From contig LT549889.1 in NCBI GenBank assembly GCA_900078775.1, positions 5,084,001 to 5,148,000 of the forward strand: a DNA stretch of 64,000 nucleotides. The letters run 5' to 3'. A program made the position numbers and the translations under genes. This document shows, in pieces, positions 35,476-44,414 of the stretch (position 1 is its first letter; each line of letters opens with the position of its first letter). This DNA is from Mycolicibacterium aurum (GTDB taxonomy: Bacteria > Actinomycetota > Actinomycetes > Mycobacteriales > Mycobacteriaceae). The notes beneath the pieces were generated by a model. The model had not been told where the DNA came from. It did not search any database and saw only the letters and a program-made list of their open reading frames with translations.

Positions 35476-36941
35476 CGTGCACCCATCGCGATGGACTTGA
35501 TCTCCAGATACTCCTCGAAGCCCGCCACTCCCATCTCCCGCCCGATCCCGCTCTGCTTGTAGCCGCCGAAGGGTACGTCCATCCCGTAGAAGACCCCACC
35601 GTTGACATTGACTGTGCCGGTGCGCATCCGGTCGGCCACAGCGCGTGCTCGCTCATCGGATGCGCTGATCACGGCACCTGACAGTCCGTATCGAGAGTTG
35701 TTCGCAATCTGCACCGCGTGGTCGTCGCCGTCGTGCGGAATCACCGCCAGTACCGGACCGAAGATCTCTTCCTGCGCCACCGTGGAATCGGGATCGACAT
35801 CGGTCAGCACCGTGGGTTCGACGTAATAGCCGGTCGGCAGGTGGTCCGGCACGCCGCCGCCGATCGCGACGGCAGCGCCTTCTTCGACGCCCTGGTCGAT
35901 GTAGCCCAGCACCCGCCTGCGTTGTTCCGCACGGATCAGCGGTCCCATCAGAACGGAGGGATCGGTGGGATCGCCGAAGGGCCAGCCTTTGAGCGCTTCG
36001 ACGAGGGCGTCGACGCCCTCGCGGTAGCGGGAGCGCGGAAGCAGGAGGCGGGTGGTGTTGGCACACCCCTGGCCCGCGTGAGTGGTGGTCGCGAATGCTG
36101 CCGACGTGACGACCGAGCCGAGGTCGGCGTCATCGAGTGCGATGAGTGCAGACTTGCCGCCGAGTTCGAGGAAGACCTTCTTGATCGTGGGTGCGGCCGC
36201 GGTCATGATCTTCGTGCCCGTCGCGGTTGACCCGGTAAACGAGATCATGTCGACCCGCGGGTCTTCGCAGAGTTGCTGACCCACAGCATGGTCGGCGGCG
36301 GTGACGACGTTGACGACGCCGGCGGGAATATCGGTGTGTTCGGCGATCAACCGCCCGAGCAGCGTTGCCCCGTAGGGAGTGTCGGGTGCCGGTTTGAGCA
36401 CCACGGTGTTCCCCGCGGCGAGCGCCGGAACCATCTTGGCCAGGTTGATCTGGACGGGATAGTTCCAGGGTGTGATGGCTCCGATGACGCCGACCGGTTC
36501 GCGGCGCACGAACCGGTGGGTCTTCATGCCGAACGGCTCGGCCGGCCCGAGACTGGTCTCCCATGCGTAACTCTCGGCCAGATCGGCCACCCACGGCAAC
36601 CCCGCGACCGGGCTGTCCAGTTGGGGCCCATAGGTCAGCGCAACCGGGCAACCGACCTCGGCGACGATCGTGGCACGGAGCTCGTCGGCATGGTCACGGA
36701 GCGCGTCATGGAGTTGGCGGATACAGCGCACGCGCAACTCGGGCGAACGAGACCATGCGGTGTCGTCGAACGCGCGACGGGCCGCACCGATCGCGGCATC
36801 CATATCGACGGCGGTCGCATTCGCGACCGCGCCGATGACCTGCTCTGTTGCGGGGTTGACGTTATCGAAGGTCTCCCCGGACCTTGACGGAACCAGCTGT
36901 CCGTCGATCAGCAGGTGTTCTTCGGTCCAGAAACTGCTCAT
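35472..36941 (-). CDS. Aldehyde dehydrogenase
   Basis: 489 residues; the ATG at 36941 has AGGAGA nearby, which favours it over longer starts. FTGSTATGTKIM, the general-base Glu in FLELGGKSALI and the nucleophile Cys in GQGCANTTR identify an active NAD(P)-dependent aldehyde dehydrogenase. It is the first gene of a four-gene operon (ALDH, SDR, CoA ligase, thioesterase) that converts an aldehyde to an acyl-CoA. The promoter just upstream carries an AGAACA-type element. Confidence 0.94.
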   Translation of the reverse strand: MSSFWTEEHLLIDGQLVPSRSGETFDNVNPATEQVIGAVANATAVDMDAAIGAARRAFDDTAWSRSPELRVRCIRQLHDALRDHADELRATIVAEVGCPVALTYGPQLDSPVAGLPWVADLAESYAWETSLGPAEPFGMKTHRFVRREPVGVIGAITPWNYPVQINLAKMVPALAAGNTVVLKPAPDTPYGATLLGRLIAEHTDIPAGVVNVVTAADHAVGQQLCEDPRVDMISFTGSTATGTKIMTAAAPTIKKVFLELGGKSALIALDDADLGSVVTSAAFATTTHAGQGCANTTRLLLPRSRYREGVDALVEALKGWPFGDPTDPSVLMGPLIRAEQRRRVLGYIDQGVEEGAAVAIGGGVPDHLPTGYYVEPTVLTDVDPDSTVAQEEIFGPVLAVIPHDGDDHAVQIANNSRYGLSGAVISASDERARAVADRMRTGTVNVNGGVFYGMDVPFGGYKQSGIGREMGVAGFEEYLEIKSIAMGAR

Positions 36942-36972
36942 GCCTCTCCTGACGTTCTCCACCCGGGTCTAG

Positions 36973-37011
36973 AGAACAGTAATACAGGAGATGTTCAATT
37001 GGATAGTGAAC
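36973..37011 (-). promoter_or_regulatory. Operator candidate for the aldehyde dehydrogenase operon
   Basis: AGAACAGTAATACAG lies at 36973-36987, and a perfect inverted repeat GTTCA-N9-TGAAC at 36993-37011. ATGTTCAATTG (36991-37001) recurs at 42076-42086 before the enoyl-CoA hydratase operon. Confidence 0.5.
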
Positions 37012-37030
37012 GGCGGCGGGTGTGTTCCGC

Positions 37031-37645
37031 CTAGCGCAGGCCGTTCACCGCGAACTTCTCGACGTACGCGCCCACCGTCTCGGGCTTGGACATGTCGAAG
37101 GTCTGGGCCTCGTTGACCGTCGAGAACGAATAGATGATGCGAGCCAACCATTCGCTGGCCGCGATGACGTCGATTCCGGCGCCGACCTCGCCGCGCTGCT
37201 GGGCCTCGCGGACGTAGGGGATGAGAAATTCCGTCGAGCGCCGGACCGCAGTGTCGCCGTCGGCGATCATGTGACGCATGAGCTCGGCATCGTCGGCCAT
37301 GAGCCTGTTCCGAGTGCGGTGGTCGAGCAGTATCGTCGCGTGTGTCTCGGCCATCGCGCCCAATTTCGCAGCCAACGTCGTCTTCTCGGCCATCGCGGCC
37401 GCGACCAGTCGGTAGAACTTCTGCGCGCCGTGTTCGATCGCTGCCTCGATCAGCATGGGGCGGTCTTCGAAGTAGCGGTACACGGTGCCTCGGGATACCC
37501 CGGCCATCCGGGCGACGTCCTGGACGCTGGTGCGCTGGATCCCCAATTGGCTGAAGCACTGATTGGCGGCTTCCAGAATCTGATCGCGCCGGTCGACTTC
37601 ATCCTGCTGCTCGTCGACCTGAGCTGTCGGACGGGACGCTGCCAT
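37031..37645 (-). CDS. TetR family transcriptional regulator
   Basis: 204 residues; the helix-turn-helix TSVQDVARMAGVSRGTVYRYFEDRPML lies at about 40-66, followed by a divergent ligand domain. It lies directly before the aldehyde dehydrogenase operon, on the same strand, in the middle of the catabolic island. It is therefore a candidate for the regulator of the shared AGAACAC element, though its own upstream region carries a different repeat (TCGCCATGT). Confidence 0.9.
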   Translation of the reverse strand: MAASRPTAQVDEQQDEVDRRDQILEAANQCFSQLGIQRTSVQDVARMAGVSRGTVYRYFEDRPMLIEAAIEHGAQKFYRLVAAAMAEKTTLAAKLGAMAETHATILLDHRTRNRLMADDAELMRHMIADGDTAVRRSTEFLIPYVREAQQRGEVGAGIDVIAASEWLARIIYSFSTVNEAQTFDMSKPETVGAYVEKFAVNGLR

Positions 37646-37841
37646 GACGCTCCTTGCCTGATGGGACGGGCCCGATGAGACGGCTCTTCAGTCACATCGC
37701 CAAGTTCACGATCCTACGCGACATGGCGACTCTCGGCGTACCAGCGTTCTGTTCGCCATGTGGGGGTGTGAGGAACATCCTACAAATGTCGTCAACAGTC
37801 AGGCATGCACTGTCGCCATGTTTCGTTGCTGGACTCGGGCC
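37646..37841. repeat. Intergenic region with three TCGCCATGT copies
   Basis: 196 bp between the acyl-CoA dehydrogenase stop and the tetR start. ACATGGCGA at 37721-37729 is the inverted copy; TCGCCATGT occurs at 37753-37761 and again at 37813-37821. No gene is visible. The arrangement suggests binding sites for an autoregulating protein, possibly the adjacent TetR. Confidence 0.5.
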
Positions 37842-38957
37842 TCACAGTCCGATGCGGTCGGCGAGCAGCCGGCGGTGATGGTCGGCGTCGCCGAGCAGGT
37901 GCGCCGACGATTTGGCTCGCTTGTAGTACAGGTGGGCGGGATGCTCCCAGGTGAATCCGATACCGCCGTGCAGTTGGATGTTGGCCGCCGCCGCCTTGGC
38001 GTATACGTCCGAGCAGTGCGCCTTGGCCAACGCGGCTGCCGCCGGGAACTCGGTGGGAAAGGCGTCCGCGGCATGCGCGGCGTATTGCGCCGCACCACGG
38101 GCTCCCTCGATGTCGAGCATCAGGTTCGCGCACATGTGCCGGATCGCCTGGAATGAGCCGATGGGTTTACCGAACTGGTGGCGCACCTTGACGTAGCCGA
38201 CAGCCTGGTCCAGGCAGCGCTGAGCGCCGCCGACCTGCTCGGCCGCCAGTGCGGCGGCAGCGAACGCCAACGCACGCTCGAGCTGCGCTTCGGTGATGTC
38301 CAGCCGTGTTGCCGGTGTCGAGTCCAGTTCGACGACGGCCTGGCGACGCGTCGCATCCAGCGTCGACTGCGCCCGTCGGGTGCAGGTCGGGGCATCGACG
38401 CAGAACACCCCGACGGTCGTGCCGGTGTGCGCCACGACCAGCAGCAGATCGGCTGACATGCCTTCGGGGACGAAGTGTTTGACGCCTCGGAGGACCCAGC
38501 CATCGGCGACCGGCTCGGCCCGGGTGGCGATGTCGGCAAGGTCCCACCGCCCGTCGCGCTCGGTGAGTGCCAGAGTGGCGACGGTACGTCCGGTCGCGAT
38601 CGCCGGCAGATGCCGCTTCTTGGCCGGCTCGTCGCCGGACTCCACCAGGGTCCGCGCAGCCAGCACCGCCGACGCGAACAAGGGTCCTGGCAGCAGCGCT
38701 GCGCCGGTCTCCTCGAGTACCAGTGCGAGTTCGGTGAGTCCGAGCCCCTCACCGCCGTATTCCTCGGGGATGGCCAGGCCCTGCAGGTTCAACTGGTCGG
38801 CCATCGCGTGCCACACCGCGCGGTCGTACCCGTCGCGGGACTCCATCGCGCGCCGCACGGCATCTTCCGAGGCGTGCCGCTCCAGAAAAGACCGCAGGGC
38901 GGACCGGAACTGCAGCTGCTCTTCGGTATCGGTGAAAGCCGTTGTGCCTTCGGTCAT
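37842..38957 (-). CDS. Acyl-CoA dehydrogenase (FadE-like)
   Basis: 371 residues, at the short end for the family, from the ATG at 38957 just after the upstream stop. The fold is complete: N-terminal helices, the LTERDGRWDLADIATRAEPV beta domain, and a C-terminal helical domain with VRHQFGKPIGSFQAIRHMCA and GGIGFTWEHPAHLYYKRAK. Short FadE proteins often work as one half of alpha2beta2 complexes in sterol side-chain degradation. Last gene of the hydratase-ligase-SnoaL operon. Confidence 0.9.
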   Translation of the reverse strand: MTEGTTAFTDTEEQLQFRSALRSFLERHASEDAVRRAMESRDGYDRAVWHAMADQLNLQGLAIPEEYGGEGLGLTELALVLEETGAALLPGPLFASAVLAARTLVESGDEPAKKRHLPAIATGRTVATLALTERDGRWDLADIATRAEPVADGWVLRGVKHFVPEGMSADLLLVVAHTGTTVGVFCVDAPTCTRRAQSTLDATRRQAVVELDSTPATRLDITEAQLERALAFAAAALAAEQVGGAQRCLDQAVGYVKVRHQFGKPIGSFQAIRHMCANLMLDIEGARGAAQYAAHAADAFPTEFPAAAALAKAHCSDVYAKAAAANIQLHGGIGFTWEHPAHLYYKRAKSSAHLLGDADHHRRLLADRIGL

Positions 38958-38958
38958 G

Positions 38959-39624
38959 TCAGAGGTTCCTCGGGTCGTCCTCGGTGCGGCCGGTGGAACC
39001 GCCCCGGGGGATGGGGGTGCCGCGCCGCAGGCTGCGAATCCAGTCACCGATCGGAGCCGGCGCCGGTACGGGGGTATCGAGACGTCCCGGTTCGGCGGCG
39101 TGGAACTCCTGCCAGCTGGGGAAGGCGTCGTGGAAGCCACCGTCGTGGGCCGGCGTCCCCGGCCACCGCATCTTCTCGCGACCCAACGGCGGTTCGGTGA
39201 TGTCGCTCTCGTACCAGAAAAGCGGTGTGCGTCGGACGAAATACCATCGCCCGTACCGGCATTCATACGTATCGAGGTAGGCCAGCAGTTCGATCACCCA
39301 GACCGAGGCGGTCTCGAGGTCGTTTCGGGAGTACACCAGGCCGGTGGCGCGGTGCGCGTCGTGCACGTCGATGACATGGCCGTGTACGCCGTGCGCGCTG
39401 CCGAGCAGGCCGTGGCGCAACTCGCGGTCATACCATCGGCGCAGCGCGGCCCGGCCGCGTTGGTGGCCCGGTACTGCCACGTCGTCGACGAACAGGTTGA
39501 CCAGGGCGTCGAGATCGCGCATATCCAGCGCCACAGCGTATTTGGCGGCGAGTTGCCGAATCTCGTCGAGCGCTTCGAGCCGCTCCAGGCGGGCGGCGAG
39601 GGTGGCCAGTGTGTCATCGGTCAT
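38959..39624 (-). CDS. SnoaL-like (NTF2-fold) protein
   Basis: 221 residues, from an ATG overlapping the ligase stop. LERLEALDEIRQLAAKYAVALDMRDLDALVNLFVDDVAV is the SnoaL_4 N-terminal helix pattern, followed by HVIDVHDAHRATGLVYSRND and RYGRWYFVRRTPLFWYES. The extra Pro-rich tail (about 165-221) is longer than usual. Possible roles are dehydratase, isomerase or accessory protein. Its co-operon neighbours are a CoA ligase and an acyl-CoA dehydrogenase, so a CoA-ester substrate is likely. Confidence 0.8.
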   Translation of the reverse strand: MTDDTLATLAARLERLEALDEIRQLAAKYAVALDMRDLDALVNLFVDDVAVPGHQRGRAALRRWYDRELRHGLLGSAHGVHGHVIDVHDAHRATGLVYSRNDLETASVWVIELLAYLDTYECRYGRWYFVRRTPLFWYESDITEPPLGREKMRWPGTPAHDGGFHDAFPSWQEFHAAEPGRLDTPVPAPAPIGDWIRSLRRGTPIPRGGSTGRTEDDPRNL

Positions 39625-41264
39625 GCCAGGGCACCTTCGCTCATCAGTGTGGCGAGGCGTCGTTTGTCGATCTTGTCGGTCGTGGTGTAGGGCAGCGCTT
39701 CGGGGTCGGTGAGGATGACCCACTTCTTCGGCACCTTGTAAGCCGCCAGGCGGGCACGGCATTGCGCGCTGAGCTGGGCGGCGTCGGCGTTGTGTCCGTC
39801 GTTGAGAACGACTGCGGCGCTGACGATCGCGCCGCGGTCGGGGTCGGGAACGCCGACCACGTAGGCAACGCGTACTTCGGGGAGCCGCCGCAATTCCGCT
39901 TCGACCTCCATCGGTGCCACGTTCGTCCCCGAGGTCTTGATCATCTCGTCGAGGCGTCCGGCGAAGTAGAGATGCCCGTCGTCGTCGCGGTAACCGGCGT
40001 CTTTGGTGTGCAGCCATCCATCGCGGTCGACCAGTTCATGCCAGTGTCGCCCGACCATGCCCCGCATCATGGCCTGCCCCCGCACACAGATCTCTCCGGT
40101 GACACCATTGGGGACGTCATTGCCGGTGTCGTCGATGATCTTGTGCTCGTAGCCGGGTGCCGAGACACCGAGAGAGCCGCGTTTGGATTCCGGCACCTGT
40201 TCGTGCGGGGGCCACCAGGTGTGGCTGCTGCAGGTCTCGGTCATTCCGAGTTGGGCCACCCGCAGGGACGGATCGGCTGTCCTGCGTTCGGCAGGGAGCA
40301 GGACCTGCTGGTAACCCTCTCTGAGACTGGAGAGGTCGGTGTCGGCGAAGTCGGGATGATTGGCCAGTGCCGGGCCGATGTGGGGGAAACCCGTTGTGTA
40401 GGTTGCTTTTTCGGCTTCCAGCAGGTGCAGCGTGTGACCGGCGTCGAACTTGTGCTCGGTGAGTACGGTGGCGCCGTGCTGGAATGGACCGAGGAAGCCG
40501 AAGACCAATCCGGCGACCCAGAAGAAGACCATCGGCACGTAGATGCGGTCGTCGGGCCCCCACTCGTGCTGTGCGGCGATGAACCGGGAGTGCGTGATGG
40601 CGGTGCCGTGGGTGTGCAGGATGCCCTTGGGGGTGGAGGTGCTGCCCGAGGTGTAGATCGCGAACAGGTCATCGGTGGTTCGGACGGTCTGTTCGCACGC
40701 CGCCAGGAACTCCGGGTGCACCGGATCGGGCCATTCTTGGGGCCAGCTGGTGGTCACGGCACCGAGCGGCAGCACGTTGCGCAGTTGGGGGAGCGCGCTC
40801 GACCGGAGCGGCACGTCCAGTCCACCGGCCGCGGCGGCGATGCGCGCCGGCATGTCGTTGCCCAGGATCGACTCGACGGACAACACCGTGTGCACATCGG
40901 CATCGCGGAGCACCCAGGCCAACTCGGCAGGTCCGAGGAAGGTGTTGAGCGGCACCGCGACCGCACCGATGCGGGTGACCGCGAGGAATGCGACGACGAA
41001 GTCGGGTCCGTTGGGGGCGAGAATGCCCACGCGTACGCCCTTGGTCACGCCCGCCGCGAGGAGGCGTGCCGCCATCACCGCCGAGTCGGAATCGGCCTGT
41101 CCGTAGGTGATCCGCGCACGCGTGCCGTCCGGCAGGCCGGCGACCACCATGTCCGATCCGGCGTGCGCGGCCGCGACTACGGCCAGGACGGCCGGCATGA
41201 CCGGCTCATACGGCAGCGGCTCGTAGTGGAACGTGCGGGCGGCGGGGGCCTGCGGCGAGGTCAT
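39621..41264 (-). CDS. AMP-forming acyl-CoA synthetase
   Basis: 547 residues from the ATG overlapping the hydratase stop (ATGA). Motifs are IYTSGSTSTPKGILHTH (P-loop), GMTETCSSHTWW, DAGYRDDDGHLYFAGRLDEMIKTSGTNVAP and a C-terminal TTTDKIDKRRL with the catalytic Lys. It is related to long- or medium-chain ligases of secondary metabolite and sterol pathways. It is only distantly similar to the ligase at 33239, so two acids may enter the pathway. Confidence 0.92.
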   Translation of the reverse strand: MTSPQAPAARTFHYEPLPYEPVMPAVLAVVAAAHAGSDMVVAGLPDGTRARITYGQADSDSAVMAARLLAAGVTKGVRVGILAPNGPDFVVAFLAVTRIGAVAVPLNTFLGPAELAWVLRDADVHTVLSVESILGNDMPARIAAAAGGLDVPLRSSALPQLRNVLPLGAVTTSWPQEWPDPVHPEFLAACEQTVRTTDDLFAIYTSGSTSTPKGILHTHGTAITHSRFIAAQHEWGPDDRIYVPMVFFWVAGLVFGFLGPFQHGATVLTEHKFDAGHTLHLLEAEKATYTTGFPHIGPALANHPDFADTDLSSLREGYQQVLLPAERRTADPSLRVAQLGMTETCSSHTWWPPHEQVPESKRGSLGVSAPGYEHKIIDDTGNDVPNGVTGEICVRGQAMMRGMVGRHWHELVDRDGWLHTKDAGYRDDDGHLYFAGRLDEMIKTSGTNVAPMEVEAELRRLPEVRVAYVVGVPDPDRGAIVSAAVVLNDGHNADAAQLSAQCRARLAAYKVPKKWVILTDPEALPYTTTDKIDKRRLATLMSEGALA

Positions 41265-42052
41265 TCGACGGTCCAGCGCGGTTCCCGCTTTTCGGCGAAG
41301 GCGACCATCCCCTCGCGGTAATCGGGATGGGTCATCTGGTGTTGCAGCACGTACCGGTAGGCCACGTCGTTGGCCGCGTGCAGACCGACGTCCAGGCTGG
41401 TCCACATCGCCTTGACCGAGGTCTGGGTCGTCGCCGGCGACAACGCGGCGATCGACAGGGCGATCTCACGGGCGCGCTGTTGCAGACGTTCACCGGGGAC
41501 GACCTCGTTGACGAGCCCGATGTCGTAGGCACGCTGCGCGCTGATGCGGCCGTCCTTGGCCATCAGCGCGAGCTGCATGACCATCGAGAGGGGCATGCGG
41601 CGCAGCAGCACCGCCGGCTCGAGGGCGAACACGTTGCCGACGGCCAGATGGGTGTCGATCAACTCGGCGTGGTCGGCGGCGATGATGAGGTCGGAGTCCG
41701 CGACCTGGTGCAGTCCGCCGCCGACGACCATGCCGTTGAGCGCGCAGATGACCGGTTTCCACACCCCGTGGTGCAGGCGGGAGCCGGGCACCTTGTTGCG
41801 GATGCCGCCGCTGGCCGTGGCCTTGATGTCCTGGCCCGCGCTGAAGGCACGGTCCCCGGCGCCGGTGATGATGGCGACCCGGACCTCCGGATCGTCGCGG
41901 ACCTGCCCCCACGCCCATCCGAGTTCGGTGCGGGTCAGATCGTCGGTGGCGTTGAGCCGTTCCGGCCGGTTGATGGTGATGGTCGCGACGTGCTCGTCGA
42001 CCTCGTACAGAATCCGTTTCAGCTGCACGCTCGGCCCTTTCGATGTGGTCAC
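41261..42052 (-). CDS. Enoyl-CoA hydratase/isomerase family protein (crotonase)
   Basis: 263 residues. The oxyanion-hole segments AFSAGQDIKA and NGMVVGGGLHQVADSDLIIAADHA are present. The GTG at 42052 has no ribosome-binding site but lies 12 bp from a GATAAT box, so a very short leader is possible; an internal GTG at 42025 is an alternative start. It is the first gene of the hydratase, ligase, SnoaL, acyl-CoA dehydrogenase operon. Hydration of a 2-enoyl-CoA or another crotonase reaction is likely. Confidence 0.88.
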   Translation of the reverse strand: MTTSKGPSVQLKRILYEVDEHVATITINRPERLNATDDLTRTELGWAWGQVRDDPEVRVAIITGAGDRAFSAGQDIKATASGGIRNKVPGSRLHHGVWKPVICALNGMVVGGGLHQVADSDLIIAADHAELIDTHLAVGNVFALEPAVLLRRMPLSMVMQLALMAKDGRISAQRAYDIGLVNEVVPGERLQQRAREIALSIAALSPATTQTSVKAMWTSLDVGLHAANDVAYRYVLQHQMTHPDYREGMVAFAEKREPRWTVE

Positions 42053-42064
42053 AAGAGTAAACAG

Positions 42065-42086
42065 ATTATCAAGTGATGTTCAATTG
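42065..42086 (-). promoter_or_regulatory. Promoter/operator before the hydratase-ligase operon
   Basis: On the minus strand TTGAAC (42078-42083) and GATAAT (42065-42070) lie in the 48-bp gap after the SDR gene. They are too close to be a -35/-10 pair, so TTGAACAT is more likely regulator contact. ATGTTCAATTG (42076-42086) is identical to a block at 36991-37001. Confidence 0.45.
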
Positions 42087-42100
42087 TCACATGATTCGGC

Positions 42101-42847
42101 TCAGGGCATCCACTGGCCGCCGGAGACCGAGATCAACTGGCCGGTGAGGTGTTTGGCGGCATCCGAACACAGGAACGCCACGGTCTGCGCAACATCCTCG
42201 GGGTCGCCGATCGCGCCGGTGAGGGTGGACTCCCGCATGGCGTCGAGTTCGGCGTCGGTCTTGCGCGACAACAGCCACGGCGTGGCGGTCGTGCCCACCA
42301 CGACGGTGTTGACCCGGACGCCCAGCGGCCCCAGTTGCACGGCCATCAACCGGCTCAGGCCTTCGACGCCGGCTTTGGCGGCGGCATAGGCGGGCGGACC
42401 CGTGCGCACGCCGTGCGCGGACACCGAACTGATATTGACGATGACGCCGCGGTGCTGCTCGACCATCTGCCGCGCGGCCACCTGCGCCATGATGAACGCG
42501 CCGGTGAGGTTGACCGCCAGGATGCGGTCCCAGTCCTCGTCGGTCTGATCGAGGAACGACGCCGGGAGGGTCATGCCTGCGTTGTTGACCAGAGCGCGCA
42601 CCGGGCCGTACGCGTCGCGCAGGGCCCGCAGTTCGCGCTCCACGGCCTCTCGGTCGGTGATCGACAGTTCGACGGGTACCACCAGACCCGCTCGTGCACC
42701 GTCGGTTTCCTGCGTCCGTGCAATGGCCTTGGGGTTCACGTCGACCACCGCGACGCGGTGGCCGGTGGTCACCAGCTCACCGACGATGGCCTCGCCGATA
42801 CCGCGTGCACCGCCGGTCACCACGGCCAGTGGCAGATCATCCGGCAT
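42101..42847 (-). CDS. SDR family oxidoreductase
   Basis: 248 residues; TGGARGIG near residues 11-18, NNAGMT near 88, and the catalytic AYAAAKAGVEG. SGGQWMP at the end is the common FabG-like C-terminus. It probably oxidises a 3-hydroxyacyl-CoA or a ring hydroxyl with NAD(P). It overlaps the tetR gene by 11 bp, in the MaoC-tetR-SDR operon. Confidence 0.9.
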   Translation of the reverse strand: MPDDLPLAVVTGGARGIGEAIVGELVTTGHRVAVVDVNPKAIARTQETDGARAGLVVPVELSITDREAVERELRALRDAYGPVRALVNNAGMTLPASFLDQTDEDWDRILAVNLTGAFIMAQVAARQMVEQHRGVIVNISSVSAHGVRTGPPAYAAAKAGVEGLSRLMAVQLGPLGVRVNTVVVGTTATPWLLSRKTDAELDAMRESTLTGAIGDPEDVAQTVAFLCSDAAKHLTGQLISVSGGQWMP

Positions 42848-43469
42848 GGTGGCTCCTCTCGGCCCTGATCAGGCGTTCGATCCTGGTGATGGAAGGTCGC
42901 AGCAGATCGTTGGCCTGCCGCATCGATGCGACCAGATCGCCCGTTCCGCCCCCGGCCACCCAGGTGTCGATCGCCGCCCGGTTGGCACCGTTGACGACGT
43001 TGACGGCCAGACGTGGGCGAAGGTCCACGGCCGGATCCGCGTGCAGCCACGCGGCGACTTCGGTGGTCATCTGATCGATCCAGTCGTCGTTGATGCGCAA
43101 CCTGGCCGCCCGCAACACGGGATGGCTGCCATACAGCCGGGCCCGGGCGACGAAGATGTCCGGCTGCGCGCTGATGGCTTCGGCGACCGAGGCCGACGCG
43201 TCGGCGAGCGCGCCCCACAGTGACCGGGCGCCCGAGGCGCGGAAGCGGTGGGTCGCCTCGTCGAGCCGCTCCCGGTAGCCGTCGAAGAGGATGTCGTCCT
43301 TGGACGCGAAGTGATGGAAGAACGTGCGCGGCGCAACGCCGGCATGCGCGGCGATGTGATCGACGGTGGTCGCGTCGTAGCCGTTGTCCTCGAACAGCGC
43401 GATCGCGGCGGTGATCAGCGCTTCTCTGTTGCGCTGTCCCCGCACCCGGCGCTGGTCCATGGAGGTCAT
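42837..43469 (-). CDS. TetR family transcriptional regulator
   Basis: 210 residues; the helix-turn-helix is TTVDHIAAHAGVAPRTFFHHFASKDDILFDGY (about 34-65). The start overlaps the MaoC stop (ATGA). It is the middle gene of a three-gene operon whose promoter, shared with the divergent LLM oxidoreductase operon, carries two strong palindromes; autoregulation there is likely. Confidence 0.9.
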   Translation of the reverse strand: MTSMDQRRVRGQRNREALITAAIALFEDNGYDATTVDHIAAHAGVAPRTFFHHFASKDDILFDGYRERLDEATHRFRASGARSLWGALADASASVAEAISAQPDIFVARARLYGSHPVLRAARLRINDDWIDQMTTEVAAWLHADPAVDLRPRLAVNVVNGANRAAIDTWVAGGGTGDLVASMRQANDLLRPSITRIERLIRAERSHHAG

Positions 43470-44317
43470 GCCCGTCTGTCATGCTCGTCGTGTCGTGCCC
43501 GTAGTGTCGCCACGCCCGCGGCCAGCGCGACGACCGGGCCTTGGCTGGTGCGGAACCGCACCTGCGGACCGGTGTGCCACACCTCGGTGGTCAGCGGAGC
43601 GCCCAGCAGCACGGGTTTGGCGAAACGGCAGCTGATCGACTCCAGGGCGTGCGGGTCTCGCCCGCCGACACTGTTGATGACCGCACGGGCGGCGAAGCCG
43701 AGGGTGCACAGTCCGTGCAGGAAGACGTCGTCGAAGCCGGCCTTGCGCGCTGCGGCCGGATCGATGTGCAGGGGGTTGCGGTCACCGCTGAGCCGGTAGA
43801 CGGCAGCCTGCTCCGGACGGATCTCGTCGGCGACGGTGACATCGGGCGCGCCGTCAGGGTCCTCCGGCGATGCCGGGCCGCGCTGCCCACCGAATCCGCC
43901 GCCGCCGACGACGATCGTCTGCCCGGTCGCCACGAACACCTCGCCGTCTGGGTCCGACCCACGGGTCGTCACCTCGATGGCGGCGTGTTTGCCCTTGTCC
44001 CACACCGCTGTCACCTCTCCGGTGACCGTCAGCTCGCCGCTGGGCAGGGGATGTCGGGTCAGTGTCAACGACTGCGCGCCGTGCACGATGGGGGCGGTGC
44101 CGAGGTCGAGTACCGCGCGCAGGTCCTTGACCGCCCACCAGTTGGCCAGCAGCGCGAACGTCGGCAACACGGCGGGACCGCGGCGTTCGTCGATCAGGTC
44201 GAGTTCCTCGGGTGGCCGTGCGCCGACGCCGAGGGCGTAGAGGATCGCGTCGGTCTCGGTCCACGCGAATCGCACGGGGTCCAGCGTCTTTCCGATGACC
44301 GCTTCCGTGACAGGCAA
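43466..44317 (-). CDS. MaoC-like 2-enoyl-CoA hydratase (double hotdog)
   Basis: 283 residues if translation starts at the TTG at 44317, which has AAGGGG upstream; starts farther upstream (GTG 44341) are possible. Two hotdog domains are visible; the hydratase-2 motif YRLSGDRNPLHIDPAAARKAGF contains the catalytic Asp and His. It resembles the hydratase part of peroxisomal MFE-2 and mycobacterial HtdX/HtdY enzymes, which make (R)-3-hydroxyacyl-CoA. It is followed in the operon by TetR and an SDR that could oxidise the product. Confidence 0.9.
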   Translation of the reverse strand: MPVTEAVIGKTLDPVRFAWTETDAILYALGVGARPPEELDLIDERRGPAVLPTFALLANWWAVKDLRAVLDLGTAPIVHGAQSLTLTRHPLPSGELTVTGEVTAVWDKGKHAAIEVTTRGSDPDGEVFVATGQTIVVGGGGFGGQRGPASPEDPDGAPDVTVADEIRPEQAAVYRLSGDRNPLHIDPAAARKAGFDDVFLHGLCTLGFAARAVINSVGGRDPHALESISCRFAKPVLLGAPLTTEVWHTGPQVRFRTSQGPVVALAAGVATLRARHDEHDRRA

Positions 44318-44351
44318 CCCGGCCCCTTTCGAATGTTTCACAGAACGGATT

Positions 44352-44398
44352 GACGATATTTGTATCATCGTCCAATATAGTCGCAGTAACTGCAACTA
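44352..44398. promoter_or_regulatory. Two palindromes in the MaoC/LLM divergent promoter
   Basis: First: GACGAT (44352-44357) and ATCGTC (44367-44372) around nine bases. Second: a near-perfect 21-bp palindrome at 44378-44398, with core GCAGT-A-ACTGC (44383-44393) and outer arms TAGT/ACTA. TATAGT (44376-44381) is a good -10 for the rightward LLM gene and overlaps the second palindrome, so bound regulator would block it. Confidence 0.6.
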
Positions 44399-44414
44399 GT
44401 CCGTAGGAGCGCAC

